Of a stretch of DNA of 8,567 nt, positions 1-7,148 are shown in pieces. Under the pieces are notes generated by a model, which worked only from the letters and a program-made list of their open reading frames with translations, did not search any database and was not told where the DNA came from. Source of the stretch: DAOTTW01 sp034437615 (GTDB lineage Bacteria > Chloroflexota > Anaerolineae > Aggregatilineales > Phototrophicaceae); the NCBI GenBank assembly GCA_034437615.1, contig DAOTTW010000177.1, positions 1 through 8,567 of the forward strand, read 5' to 3'. A program made the position numbers and the translations under genes. Position 1 is the first letter of the stretch, and the number at the start of each line of letters is the position of its first letter.

Positions 1-476
1 CGCTCGACGGCATCGGCCAGGATGCGCACCGCTTCATCAGAGAGGCCGTTGCGCAGGTATTGCTCGGCAATCGCGCCCGCTGTCAGTTGCAGTTTTTCCA
101 GTTGCACGCCGCGCACATCCGCATACAGCTTGCGCAAGCGCGTAATCACGTTTTTGTTATTGGGCTGCTGATCGTAAGCGCGTTCAAGGTGCCAGATAGC
201 CGCTTCGTGGCGCTCTAAGCGCTCATAGGCGCTGCTAAGCTGATAATGGGCGTTGAAATCCGTCGGGTAGGCCCCCAGCAAGCGCCGATACACCTCTGCG
301 GCCTCATCCCAGCGTGATTGCAACATCAGCACGCGCCCCAACGCCCGATACACCGCCCCGTTTTTGGGGTGGTGCTCTAAGATGTGGCGGCTGTGCGCAA
401 TCGCTTCGTCTAGTTCGCGCTCTTCGATGAGATCATCTATTTTTTCGAGGTATCTACTTAGGCTGATTTCGACCAT
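1..476 (-). CDS. TPR-repeat protein, N-terminal part (runs off the left edge)
   Basis: Reading the minus strand from the ATG at 476-474 gives 158 residues with no stop before the window edge, so the C-terminus is missing. It begins MVEISLSRYLEKIDDLIEER. The sequence is made of helix-turn-helix repeats of about 34 residues with the TPR pattern of small residues and a proline at the repeat end: roughly residues 8-38 (ending in HHPKNG), 41-73 (ALGRVL, WDEAAEVY, AYPTD) and 75-107 (YQLSSAY, EAAIWHLERAY, QQPNN). A fourth helical pair starts near 134. There is no signal peptide or membrane helix, so a cytoplasmic scaffold or protein-binding role is likely; the partner cannot be told. A Shine-Dalgarno-like AGGTG lies 4 bases upstream of the ATG, which supports this start. 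The gene is divergent from the glycosyltransferase gene. The family call is secure; the specific function is unknown. Confidence 0.85.
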   Translation of the reverse strand, partial: MVEISLSRYLEKIDDLIEERELDEAIAHSRHILEHHPKNGAVYRALGRVLMLQSRWDEAAEVYRRLLGAYPTDFNAHYQLSSAYERLERHEAAIWHLERAYDQQPNNKNVITRLRKLYADVRGVQLEKLQLTAGAIAEQYLRNGLSDEAVRILADAVE

Positions 477-535
477 CAAGCACCTGTAAATCTGGCACGG
501 GCTATGCACGTTCATTTATCTGCTAAGTCAGGCCG

Positions 536-544
536 ATTATAACA
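536..544 (-). promoter_or_regulatory. Extended -10 promoter for the TPR gene
   Basis: On the minus strand this reads TGTTATAAT, a perfect TATAAT preceded by the TGn extension that can replace a -35 box. No good -35 hexamer lies 16-18 bases upstream. A transcript from here would have a leader of roughly 50 bases before the ATG at 476. Its position and orientation fit the TPR gene. Confidence 0.5.
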
Positions 545-573
545 TAAGTGCCGCAGATGAACCTGTCATATCT

Positions 574-597
574 ATAGGGCAAAGGGGCTAGCCCTAT
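574..597. repeat. Inverted repeat in the divergent spacer
   Basis: Seven-base perfect arms ATAGGGC and GCCCTAT flank a 10-base loop. Overlapping the right arm is a separate perfect 10-base palindrome, GGGCTAGCCC (585-594), so two alternative foldings exist. It lies between the TPR promoter and the glycosyltransferase start. It could be an operator for either divergent gene. No T-tract follows, so a terminator is unlikely. Confidence 0.35.
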
Positions 598-681
598 CTT
601 ACACCTCCCCTACCCAAGCCCGTAGCGCTGGCTTACAATCACGCCAGCACCCGACCATACCCGTATACTGCTACAAGCCTA

Positions 682-2514
682 ATGCGAAAAGCCAACCCGG
701 AGGCGCTACGCTGGCGTATGCTGCTGGCCAGCGCTACCTTGCTGCTGATCTACTTCAGCCGCGTGCGTCTGCTGAACACATTAGAATTTAACCCCGATGA
801 AGTCTGGAATGCCTGGTCCACTGTGGGCAGCCTGGGCGACGTGCTGGCGCGTGTGCCTTACGATTGGCCACCCCTGCATTTTGTGCTCATCTGGCTGTGG
901 CAGGGCCTCGTCGGGGATCACCCGCTTGTGCTGCGGATGCTCTCGGTGCTGACCTACATGCTGGCGCTAGCGTTTACCTATCGTGCTGCTTATAAGCTCA
1001 GTGGGCGTTCGCTTGTGGCGTGGGGGGCGCTGCTGGCCTTTGCCGGGTTGGGCTATAGCGTGTTTCTGAGCGTGTATTTTCGCGCCTATGTGCTGATGCT
1101 GCTGTGGTTGCCGCTGCTGCTGTGGCTGGCCTTGCGCTACTTGGAGCGGGCGACCCTGTGGCGGGCGTTGCCTGTGGCGCTGGTTATGGCGGCGATGTTC
1201 TACACCAACCTGACGGCGGTGGTGGCGTTCGGCGTGGTCGGCATCGTGACGCTGATCGTGCACACGCGCCGCATCTGGCGCTGGTGGCTGCCCGGTCTGA
1301 TCGCGTTTGGGCTGGCCATCCCTGAAATTTTGAGCAAAGCGGCATTACTGGGGCGGCGCACGACCTACAACGATGCGCTGTTGCCGCTGCCCGCTGCCCT
1401 GGTGCAAATCTACAGCGATTATATGGGCACGGCCCTCATCCCCTGGCTGCTGGCGCTGGTCGTGGCGATTGGCCTGATCCTGCTACGTGAACGCCCGTCA
1501 AAGCGCAACACGTCAGCGCTGCTGATCTGGGTGTTGCTGCTGCCCTGCGCCATGTACGTGCTTGACCCGTTACTGGCGTTTTTCTCTGCGCAGTATTCGT
1601 GGTGGGGGCTGACGGGCATCGCGCTGCTGATCGGCGTAGGCTTTGCCTATTTGCCGCGCCTGGGACGTGTCGTAGCGGGTGGGCTGGCGCTTGGGGCCAT
1701 GTTCCTGCCGCTTGAGGTCGAAAATGCCTTCGGTTCACCACCGTTTGAAGCCACTTTTCGCAATTTATCCGGCTATGTGCAGGCGGGTGATATTTTCGTG
1801 CTGGACCCGTTATGTAATTGCGGCCAGCCAATCGAATGGGATTATTACCAGCGTGTGTATCTGCCGCAACGCCTCTACATCACAGACGACGCAGCACGCA
1901 GCGCAGCAGCGCGGCGCGTCTGGTATGTGCAGAACACCAGCCGCTACGACGAGGCGCTCGCACAAACAGTTACAAGTAGCCGCCTGGCAGGTAATTTCGT
2001 CGGACCCTGGGATTTTTTCTTCCGGGTATACGAAGCGCCACCCGATGCAGTTGGCAGCACTTACGCGAACGGTTTGCGCTTTCATGGCGTGGATGTGCTG
2101 GACGCAAGGCGCGAACATGACTTAAGGCCGATTGTACGGCGTGAGGGCGATACGCTACGCTTGCGCCTGTGGTGGTCGCTGGCTGAGGATGCCGATATAG
2201 GGCGTGATTACAGTGTGGCCACACATCTGCTGGATAGCGCAGGCGCGGTTGTGGCGCAGTTCGATGGTTTGCCGCAAACCGTGAATTTACACCCGCTGGA
2301 TGATGCGCCGACGCCGCAGGAAACAAGCGGATGGCAAGCAGGCCGCCTCTACATCGAAGAACGCACGTTGGCATTGCCGAACCCGCTGCCACAGGGTGAT
2401 TACACGCTAGCGCTGATCGTCTATCAGTGGTGGGATGGCCAGCGCATCGCCTCTGATGCGACCACAGCAAACGACACCTTACCGTTAGCGACAGTGCATA
2501 TTATGTCATGGTAG
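682..2514 (+). CDS. GT-C fold membrane glycosyltransferase (family 39/83-like) with C-terminal beta-sandwich domain
   Basis: This 610-residue protein has an N-terminal membrane half with many hydrophobic helices (about residues 13-345) and a soluble C-terminal half (about 350-610). An acidic pair in the first external loop, NPDEVWNAW (37-45), matches the catalytic D/E loop of the ArnT/PMT group, and FRAYVLMLLWLPLLLWL (133-149) is also typical of these enzymes. Known relatives transfer a sugar from a polyprenyl-phosphate carrier to a lipid or protein on the outer face of the membrane; the acceptor here is unknown. Residues about 465-606 (GVDVLD, GDTLRLRLWWSL, SVATHLLD, LPQGDYTLAL) look like a beta-sandwich appended domain. 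The start is uncertain: no Shine-Dalgarno precedes 682. GGAGG lies at 699-703, before the in-frame ATG at 718, but that spacing is long (14 bases). The 3' end overlaps the flavoprotein gene by 7 bases. Confidence 0.8.
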   Translation: MRKANPEALRWRMLLASATLLLIYFSRVRLLNTLEFNPDEVWNAWSTVGSLGDVLARVPYDWPPLHFVLIWLWQGLVGDHPLVLRMLSVLTYMLALAFTYRAAYKLSGRSLVAWGALLAFAGLGYSVFLSVYFRAYVLMLLWLPLLLWLALRYLERATLWRALPVALVMAAMFYTNLTAVVAFGVVGIVTLIVHTRRIWRWWLPGLIAFGLAIPEILSKAALLGRRTTYNDALLPLPAALVQIYSDYMGTALIPWLLALVVAIGLILLRERPSKRNTSALLIWVLLLPCAMYVLDPLLAFFSAQYSWWGLTGIALLIGVGFAYLPRLGRVVAGGLALGAMFLPLEVENAFGSPPFEATFRNLSGYVQAGDIFVLDPLCNCGQPIEWDYYQRVYLPQRLYITDDAARSAAARRVWYVQNTSRYDEALAQTVTSSRLAGNFVGPWDFFFRVYEAPPDAVGSTYANGLRFHGVDVLDARREHDLRPIVRREGDTLRLRLWWSLAEDADIGRDYSVATHLLDSAGAVVAQFDGLPQTVNLHPLDDAPTPQETSGWQAGRLYIEERTLALPNPLPQGDYTLALIVYQWWDGQRIASDATTANDTLPLATVHIMSW

Positions 2515-4145
2515 CTCACATCACAGCAGACAACACAGGCGAACATTACCCGGTCGTGATTATCGGCGCGGGGCTGGCGGGGCTTTCCGCCGGCGCACAT
2601 CTGGCAGGGCGCGGCATCGCACCCTTAATCCTGGAATCCGATTGGCTGTGGCCCGGTGGGCGGCTAGCTGGCGGCGACCCGGATACATTCGCGTATGCTG
2701 GTCGCGAGTGGTCGTTCAAGCCCGATCACGGCGTTCATGCGGTGTGGGGCGGCTACGAGAATCTGCGCGCCCTGCTGGAGCGCTTCACTGAAACGCGCTT
2801 GCAGCCCTCAGCAGGCGAAGAATGGATTAACCGTTGGGGGCGCGAAGTCCGCATGATTGAAGCGGGTAATGCCGTGCGTTCGCGCTGGATTCCGGCACCG
2901 TTTCACTATCTGCAATTGCTGCTGCACCCGCAAATCTGGGCCAACATCACGCCGCTGGATTTTCTCTCGTTGCCGGGGGTGCTGGTCAGCCTGCTACTAA
3001 CAGTCGGCGTGGACCCCATCGCAGAGAAACGCGCCTGGGATGGCCTGACGCTGAAGGAGTATTTTCGTGGCTGGACGCCCAACCTACGCGCTACCTTCAC
3101 CGGATTAGCCACAAACCTGCTGGCTGCTGATAAAGACGACATCAGCCTGACCGCGTTTATCGCTGCGTTGCGCTTTTATACGATGCTGCGCCGTGATGCC
3201 TGGCAGATGAGCTACTTCCCGCACGATTCGCACACCAGCCTGATTCAGCCGCTACGTTGTGCAATTGAGAACATTAAAAACGCAAATGCAAATGTAAAAA
3301 GTACAGGTGAAAATGCAGGGGGGCGCATTTGGGGCGGCGCGACTGCTAAAATCCTGGCCCAAACGCCGACAGGCTGGCAAATCACGCTGGAAGACGCGCA
3401 GTTCGGCGGCTATCGCACGGTAACGGCTGAGCATGTGATCCTGGCGACAAATGCCCCCGGCGCAAAGCGCTTGCTGACCAACAGCCCGGACACACGCCCA
3501 CAGGCCGACAGGCTGATCTTTCCTGATGGCCTGCGCAACGCAGTCGTGCGCCTGTGGTTCGCAACGCAACCACGCGAGGGCACACCTGGCGGCATGTTGA
3601 CGGGCGATTTCGTGCCGGATAACTTCTTCTGGTTGCATCGCTTGTATCCTGATTTTGATGCTTGGTCAGAGGCCGGCTACAGTGCTATCGAGTTGCATTT
3701 CTATGGCGCGGATAAACTGCTCGATCAACCGGACCGTAATTTACTGGTGACAGCCGTCACCGAAGCACAACAGGCTTTTCCGGCGTTGCGTGGGCATTTT
3801 GTGCATGGCGTCGTGCGCCGCAATAGCAAGCTGCACACGCGCTGGCGCGTCCCTACCGATGAGAGCCTGCACGTGGTCACTCCCTGGGATAAGCTGTATG
3901 CCTGCGGGGATTGGGTCGGGCATGAAACGCCGTCCTTCTGGATGGAGCGTGCCACCACCACAGGCATTGCCGCCGCGAATCATGTGCTGCACGCCTATGG
4001 CTGTGAGCCGTATCCGCTGCTGCTACCACCCAGGCCGGAAATCACGGCGCGGGTGTTATCCGGGCTGCTGCGGGGCGGTCGTGCCCTGCTGCGCCCCCTG
4101 ACAAACGTCGCACGCCGCAAAACAACCCCAACAGCAACATCATGA
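2508..4145 (+). CDS. FAD-dependent oxidoreductase, amine-oxidase / carotene-desaturase-like
   Basis: The 545-residue protein starts with a Rossmann dinucleotide-binding motif, VVIIGAGLAGLSAG (16-29), with G20, G22, G25 and the ribose-binding acid E43 at the end of strand two. PGGRL (49-53) and DHGVHAVWGGYENLRALLE (73-91) resemble the FAD-contacting region of phytoene/zeta-carotene desaturases and CrtU-type enzymes. The C-terminal FAD motif is YACGDWVGHETPSFWMERATTTG (464-486). The family oxidises or isomerises polyenes, amines or other hydrophobic substrates; the substrate here cannot be told. The length is normal for the family. The ATG lies inside the last codons of the glycosyltransferase gene and has no clear Shine-Dalgarno of its own, so translational coupling is likely. 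Residues 255-270 are a low-complexity insertion, listed separately. A basic, proline-rich tail (505-545) ends the protein. Confidence 0.82.
   Translation: MVAHITADNTGEHYPVVIIGAGLAGLSAGAHLAGRGIAPLILESDWLWPGGRLAGGDPDTFAYAGREWSFKPDHGVHAVWGGYENLRALLERFTETRLQPSAGEEWINRWGREVRMIEAGNAVRSRWIPAPFHYLQLLLHPQIWANITPLDFLSLPGVLVSLLLTVGVDPIAEKRAWDGLTLKEYFRGWTPNLRATFTGLATNLLAADKDDISLTAFIAALRFYTMLRRDAWQMSYFPHDSHTSLIQPLRCAIENIKNANANVKSTGENAGGRIWGGATAKILAQTPTGWQITLEDAQFGGYRTVTAEHVILATNAPGAKRLLTNSPDTRPQADRLIFPDGLRNAVVRLWFATQPREGTPGGMLTGDFVPDNFFWLHRLYPDFDAWSEAGYSAIELHFYGADKLLDQPDRNLLVTAVTEAQQAFPALRGHFVHGVVRRNSKLHTRWRVPTDESLHVVTPWDKLYACGDWVGHETPSFWMERATTTGIAAANHVLHAYGCEPYPLLLPPRPEITARVLSGLLRGGRALLRPLTNVARRKTTPTATS
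3270..3317 (+). other. AT-rich low-complexity insertion inside the flavoprotein gene
   Basis: Sixteen codons (residues 255-270, NIKNANANVKSTGENA) are 14/48 G+C (29 %), in a gene that is otherwise GC-rich. The segment includes tandem GCAAAT units. It interrupts what reads as a standard family segment, CAIE...GGRIWGGATAKIL. The reading frame is kept. It probably forms a surface loop. Confidence 0.55.
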
Positions 4146-4174
4146 ATGTTTCGATCTTTCTATCGGCCCAGGCG

Positions 4175-5896
4175 CTATGCAGGTTCGGTGGCCGGCTCTG
4201 GTTCGTTGACCGTTGCCTGCTGTGAGTGGATGCCCGTAGCGCCATCAGGACGTGTGCCGCTGCGCTCCGTGATCTGCGACTCACCGTTGTCGTCCGTGCA
4301 GCGCACCGCAAAGGTATGGTTGCCCTCAGTGAAGGCCCAATCATAGCGCCAGATCACCCACGTGCGGTCCGACATAGCCGAGCGAACATCGGCTTCGATC
4401 CACTCGCCCTCGTCAATGCTGACCTCAACCTTGCTGATGCCACGATCACCCGCCCAGGCGATGCCACCAATCGGCACCATCCAATCACCATCCTGCTGAT
4501 ACACCGCATCGGTGGCCACTGTGTCGATCACCGAGGTCATCTTGACGAACGCCGTTGCGCTCCAGCCACGCCGCACCCAGTAGCCATCGCCTGCTGCATC
4601 CACCACTTCAATGTTGTTGATCCACTTCGGCTGCTTCATGCCGTAGCGGTTCGGGATATGAATCCGCAGCGGGAAGCCGTTACGCTCCGGCAGCGGCGCA
4701 TCATCCCAGGCATAGCACAGCATAATGCGTTCGTCGTTGCGGATGTCCTCTAGCGGCACATATTCATCAAAGCCGTCTGCCCCCTGGATGAGCAGGGCGG
4801 CTGCGTCTGCTGTGGGCTGTATCTCATCGAGGATGCGCTGCATGGGGACGCCAGTCCATTTCGTGGTGCTAATCAGGTCGCCAGCGATGCGGTTACTGAT
4901 GCAGCTCATCGTGATGAACGCAGCCACCGAATCCATAGCGCGGATGTCGTCCAGCGTCCATGCGACCTCATTCTCTACCAGCCCCGTGATCGGCAGCGTG
5001 TAGCTCTCGCCATCAATCACAGGCGGGCGCGAGGCGATGTCAATACGATAGTGGTCGGATATAGGCGTATATTCGGGGCGTGTACCGGGCGCAGGCACCA
5101 TCGGGTCACCTGCATTCGGCAATGGGTCGCCGGAGCCTGTCAAAATCTCTTCGTCGTTGGCAGCCCCATCATAGCGGCGCACAGGTCCAGTCGGGCGGCT
5201 AGAGAGCAACGACCCCAGGCCAGCGCCGACAAGCGTCAAGACAGCCGTCGCGCCACCGAAGCGCACCAGGAATTCACGGCGGTTGACCATTTCGGCCTGC
5301 ATCTGTGCCTGTGAAGCCTCCGTATCGACGTTCTTGGCTTTGCCGCCAGCGTTGACTAAGGCGTTGTAGGTGGTATTCACCGCGTAGCCAAAGGCCACGA
5401 ACACCAGCAGAATCCAGACCATGCTCAGGAAGGGGCCAGTGGTAGCGGTAGCGTTCACCTGCTGGTTAATCAGCACCATCGGCACAGCCAGCAGCGCACC
5501 GCCGATAATGCCGGGGTAGCTGCTTTGCAGGCTGCTCTTGCTGCTGCGCAGGGTAGCAAATAAGGCCATACTGAACAGCCCACCCAGCAGCCAGAACAGC
5601 GCCAAGCCCATCATTTGCTCAGCGGTTTTAGCGGCGCTATCCAGGTCCCCAATGCCCAGGGCTGTAATAACGGCGACCATCGTATCAATACCAAAGGTGA
5701 TGACCGCCCCCGGCAATGTCTGTGCGATCCAGTCAAATAAATCGAAGGGCAGGAAGGGCAAGCCAGCAATTTGATCGGCTAGGTAAATAACAGCCATAAA
5801 CACAGCGCTGAGCAATAAGCCAACCAGCAGGCCAGTCCAGAGGCCGGGTTTGGGCAACACATTTTGATTTTGTGGGGAATCTTGCATTTCACTCAT
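4175..5896 (-). CDS. Membrane-anchored sulfite-oxidase-family molybdopterin oxidoreductase with internal twin-arginine segment
   Basis: This 573-residue protein has a hydrophobic N-terminal region with helices at about 19-40, 95-116, 128-147 and 156-177, then a cytoplasmic basic linker. NRREFLV (205-211) followed by a hydrophobic stretch (213-231) looks like a Tat signal placed inside the chain. The catalytic domain follows: TMSCISNRIAGDLIS (329-343) with C332 as the expected molybdenum ligand, TKWTGVPMQRIL, then a C-terminal molybdenum-enzyme dimerisation domain (GDRGISKVEVSIDEGEW, and RPDGATGIHS near the end). The positive-inside rule (K16; R117, K120; K186, K188, R206, R207) puts the catalytic domain outside the membrane. 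Relatives oxidise sulfite or reduce sulfoxides; the substrate here is unknown. The start is the first ATG, 12 bases after AAAGGTGG; M4 is an alternative. The gene converges with the flavoprotein gene across a 29-base gap that shows no clear terminator. Confidence 0.85.
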   Translation of the reverse strand: MSEMQDSPQNQNVLPKPGLWTGLLVGLLLSAVFMAVIYLADQIAGLPFLPFDLFDWIAQTLPGAVITFGIDTMVAVITALGIGDLDSAAKTAEQMMGLALFWLLGGLFSMALFATLRSSKSSLQSSYPGIIGGALLAVPMVLINQQVNATATTGPFLSMVWILLVFVAFGYAVNTTYNALVNAGGKAKNVDTEASQAQMQAEMVNRREFLVRFGGATAVLTLVGAGLGSLLSSRPTGPVRRYDGAANDEEILTGSGDPLPNAGDPMVPAPGTRPEYTPISDHYRIDIASRPPVIDGESYTLPITGLVENEVAWTLDDIRAMDSVAAFITMSCISNRIAGDLISTTKWTGVPMQRILDEIQPTADAAALLIQGADGFDEYVPLEDIRNDERIMLCYAWDDAPLPERNGFPLRIHIPNRYGMKQPKWINNIEVVDAAGDGYWVRRGWSATAFVKMTSVIDTVATDAVYQQDGDWMVPIGGIAWAGDRGISKVEVSIDEGEWIEADVRSAMSDRTWVIWRYDWAFTEGNHTFAVRCTDDNGESQITERSGTRPDGATGIHSQQATVNEPEPATEPA

Positions 5897-5911
5897 GGTT
5901 TATATAAACCA
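5896..5911. promoter_or_regulatory. Perfect 16-base palindrome at the molybdoenzyme start codon
   Basis: TGGTTTATATAAACCA is a perfect palindrome. It covers the spacer between the Shine-Dalgarno and ATG of the minus-strand gene, touching the end of the first and the A of the second. A protein bound here, or pairing in the mRNA, would affect expression of the molybdoenzyme. The function is inferred from position only. Confidence 0.45.
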
Positions 5912-5916
5912 CCTTT
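5909..5916 (-). promoter_or_regulatory. Shine-Dalgarno sequence of the molybdoenzyme gene
   Basis: On the minus strand this reads AAAGGTGG, 12 bases before the ATG at 5896. The spacing is longer than usual because the AT-rich palindrome lies between the two. It supports the upstream start rather than M4. Confidence 0.5.
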
Positions 5917-5956
5917 ATCTAATCAGGACACAGTTCTTTCAGATCAGATGCTACGG

Positions 5957-5998
5957 GGCAATTGTTGCTTGTTCCTTAAAGGGGCATTTGCAATTGCC
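5957..5998. repeat. Spaced inverted repeat in the divergent spacer
   Basis: GGCAATTG (5957-5964) is matched by CAATTGCC (5991-5998), with 26 bases between. Each arm contains the palindrome CAATTG or its equivalent. The right arm overlaps the -35 region of the proposed dipeptidase promoter, so the pair could be a double operator. No function is shown. Confidence 0.35.
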
Positions 5999-6015
5999 AC
6001 ATTGCGCCCTACAAT
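5987..6015 (+). promoter_or_regulatory. Candidate sigma-70-type promoter for the dipeptidase operon
   Basis: TTTGCA (5987-5992) and TACAAT (6010-6015) are separated by 17 bases. The -10 matches the consensus in 5 of 6 positions and the -35 in 4 of 6. A transcript would start near 6022, leaving a leader of about 54 bases before the ATG at 6076. It is the best-placed candidate in the spacer, but the prediction is weak. Confidence 0.35.
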
Positions 6016-6075
6016 GCATCGGCATGATCTTCTGAACGACCTGTCAAAGCACACGCAACAAGGTTTTTTGAGCTG

Positions 6076-7140
6076 ATGATTATTTTAGATGCACACCAGG
6101 ATATTGCATTCGTCTCGTTGGCCTACGGGCGCGATTATCGGCAAAGCGCCCTACTGCACCGCCGCCGCGAAAAAGCACAAAAGCAGGGCACACCTGCCGC
6201 CACCATTGGCCTGCCGGATTCGCTCGCGGGGCGTGTAGCGCTTGTTTTTGCCACATTATACGTACCGCCAGCAGGCAACCCGCTAAAATTGCCGGATGCC
6301 ATGCCTACATATAGCAGCGCCCAAGAAGCCCACACACAGGCCATGCAGCAGCTCGACATTTATCAGCGTCTAGCCGATAACGATGAGCGCGTGCAACTGG
6401 TGCGCACACAGGCCGAGCTTGATGCGGTGCTGGCCACCTGGGAGCACGGGCGCGACATCCGCGAACGCAAGCAGGGGCTGGTTATTCTGATGGAAGGCGC
6501 TGACCCCATTATTGAACCCAAGCAATTTGAAGCATGGTACGAACGCGGCGTGCGCATCGTCGGCCCGGCCTGGTCACAGACGCGCTATGCCGGCGGCACG
6601 GGTGCACCCGGTGGCCTGACGCGCCTGGGCCATGAATTGCTGGAGCAGATGCTAGGCTTCAATGCCCTGCTGGATTTATCGCATCTGGCAGAGCAAGCCT
6701 ACAACGAAGCGCTGGATCAATACAATGGCCCACTAATCGCCAGCCACAGCAACCCACGCAAATTCCGCAACAGCGACCGCCACTTATCCGACGACATGAT
6801 CCGCCGCTTAGCCGAGCGCGATGGCGTGATGGGCATTGTGCTCTACAATCGCTTCCTCAGCAACGAATGGCAGCCGAATGACCCGCAATTGCCTTTTTCT
6901 ATTGTGCTGGATGCCATTGACCACGTTTGTCAGATCACAGGCAGCGCGGCGCACGTCGGCATCGGTAGCGATTTTGATGGCGGCTTTGGCGCAGAAAGCA
7001 TCCCAGCGACGCTCAACACCACAACGGACCTGCTGAACATCGCAGACGGCCTGCGCGAACGCGGCTACTCTGAAAGCGACGTTGAGGCCGTGATGAGTGG
7101 CAACATGCTGCGCAAATTGCGCGAAAGTCTGCCGATTTAG
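6076..7140 (+). CDS. Zinc-dependent dipeptidase, peptidase family M19 (membrane dipeptidase-like)
   Basis: This 354-residue protein is normal in length for bacterial M19 dipeptidases, which hydrolyse L-D or L-L dipeptides with a two-zinc centre in a TIM barrel. The expected ligands are in order: H7 and D9 in LDAHQD, E140 in LVILMEGADP, H203 in LLDLSH, H224 in IASHSN, and the signature GIGSDFDGG (295-303). The GLTRLGHELLEQM stretch (180-192) and the RKFRNSDRHLSDD stretch (228-240) also fit the family. It has no signal peptide, so it is probably cytoplasmic, where it could recycle peptides or peptidoglycan fragments. The Shine-Dalgarno is poor (AAGG 12 bases upstream), but the HxD motif starts at residue 7, so the start cannot lie far downstream. 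The next gene begins 8 bases after its stop, indicating an operon. The family call is firm; the substrate is not known. Confidence 0.9.
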   Translation: MIILDAHQDIAFVSLAYGRDYRQSALLHRRREKAQKQGTPAATIGLPDSLAGRVALVFATLYVPPAGNPLKLPDAMPTYSSAQEAHTQAMQQLDIYQRLADNDERVQLVRTQAELDAVLATWEHGRDIRERKQGLVILMEGADPIIEPKQFEAWYERGVRIVGPAWSQTRYAGGTGAPGGLTRLGHELLEQMLGFNALLDLSHLAEQAYNEALDQYNGPLIASHSNPRKFRNSDRHLSDDMIRRLAERDGVMGIVLYNRFLSNEWQPNDPQLPFSIVLDAIDHVCQITGSAAHVGIGSDFDGGFGAESIPATLNTTTDLLNIADGLRERGYSESDVEAVMSGNMLRKLRESLPI

Positions 7141-7148
7141 GGGGCGCT

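Noticed and set aside
1679..2125. A 148-codon plus-strand frame, and several minus-strand frames, within the glycosyltransferase gene
   Set aside because: The translations are rich in arginine, cysteine and histidine with no domain pattern, as expected for out-of-frame reading of GC-rich DNA. The in-frame protein has clear family motifs throughout.
4146..4174. Bidirectional terminator in the 29-base convergent gap
   Set aside because: Only a 4-base stem (CGAT/ATCG) is present, without a T-tract. Nothing convincing can be called.
4226..4753. A 175-codon plus-strand frame opposite the molybdoenzyme gene
   Set aside because: It lies opposite the C-terminal molybdenum domain, which has well-kept motifs. 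The plus-strand translation looks random.
5864..6076. A 70-codon plus-strand reading frame ending just at the dipeptidase start
   Set aside because: It overlaps the 5' end of the molybdoenzyme gene antisense and runs through the promoter spacer. Its translation shows no recognisable domain and its start has no ribosome binding site.
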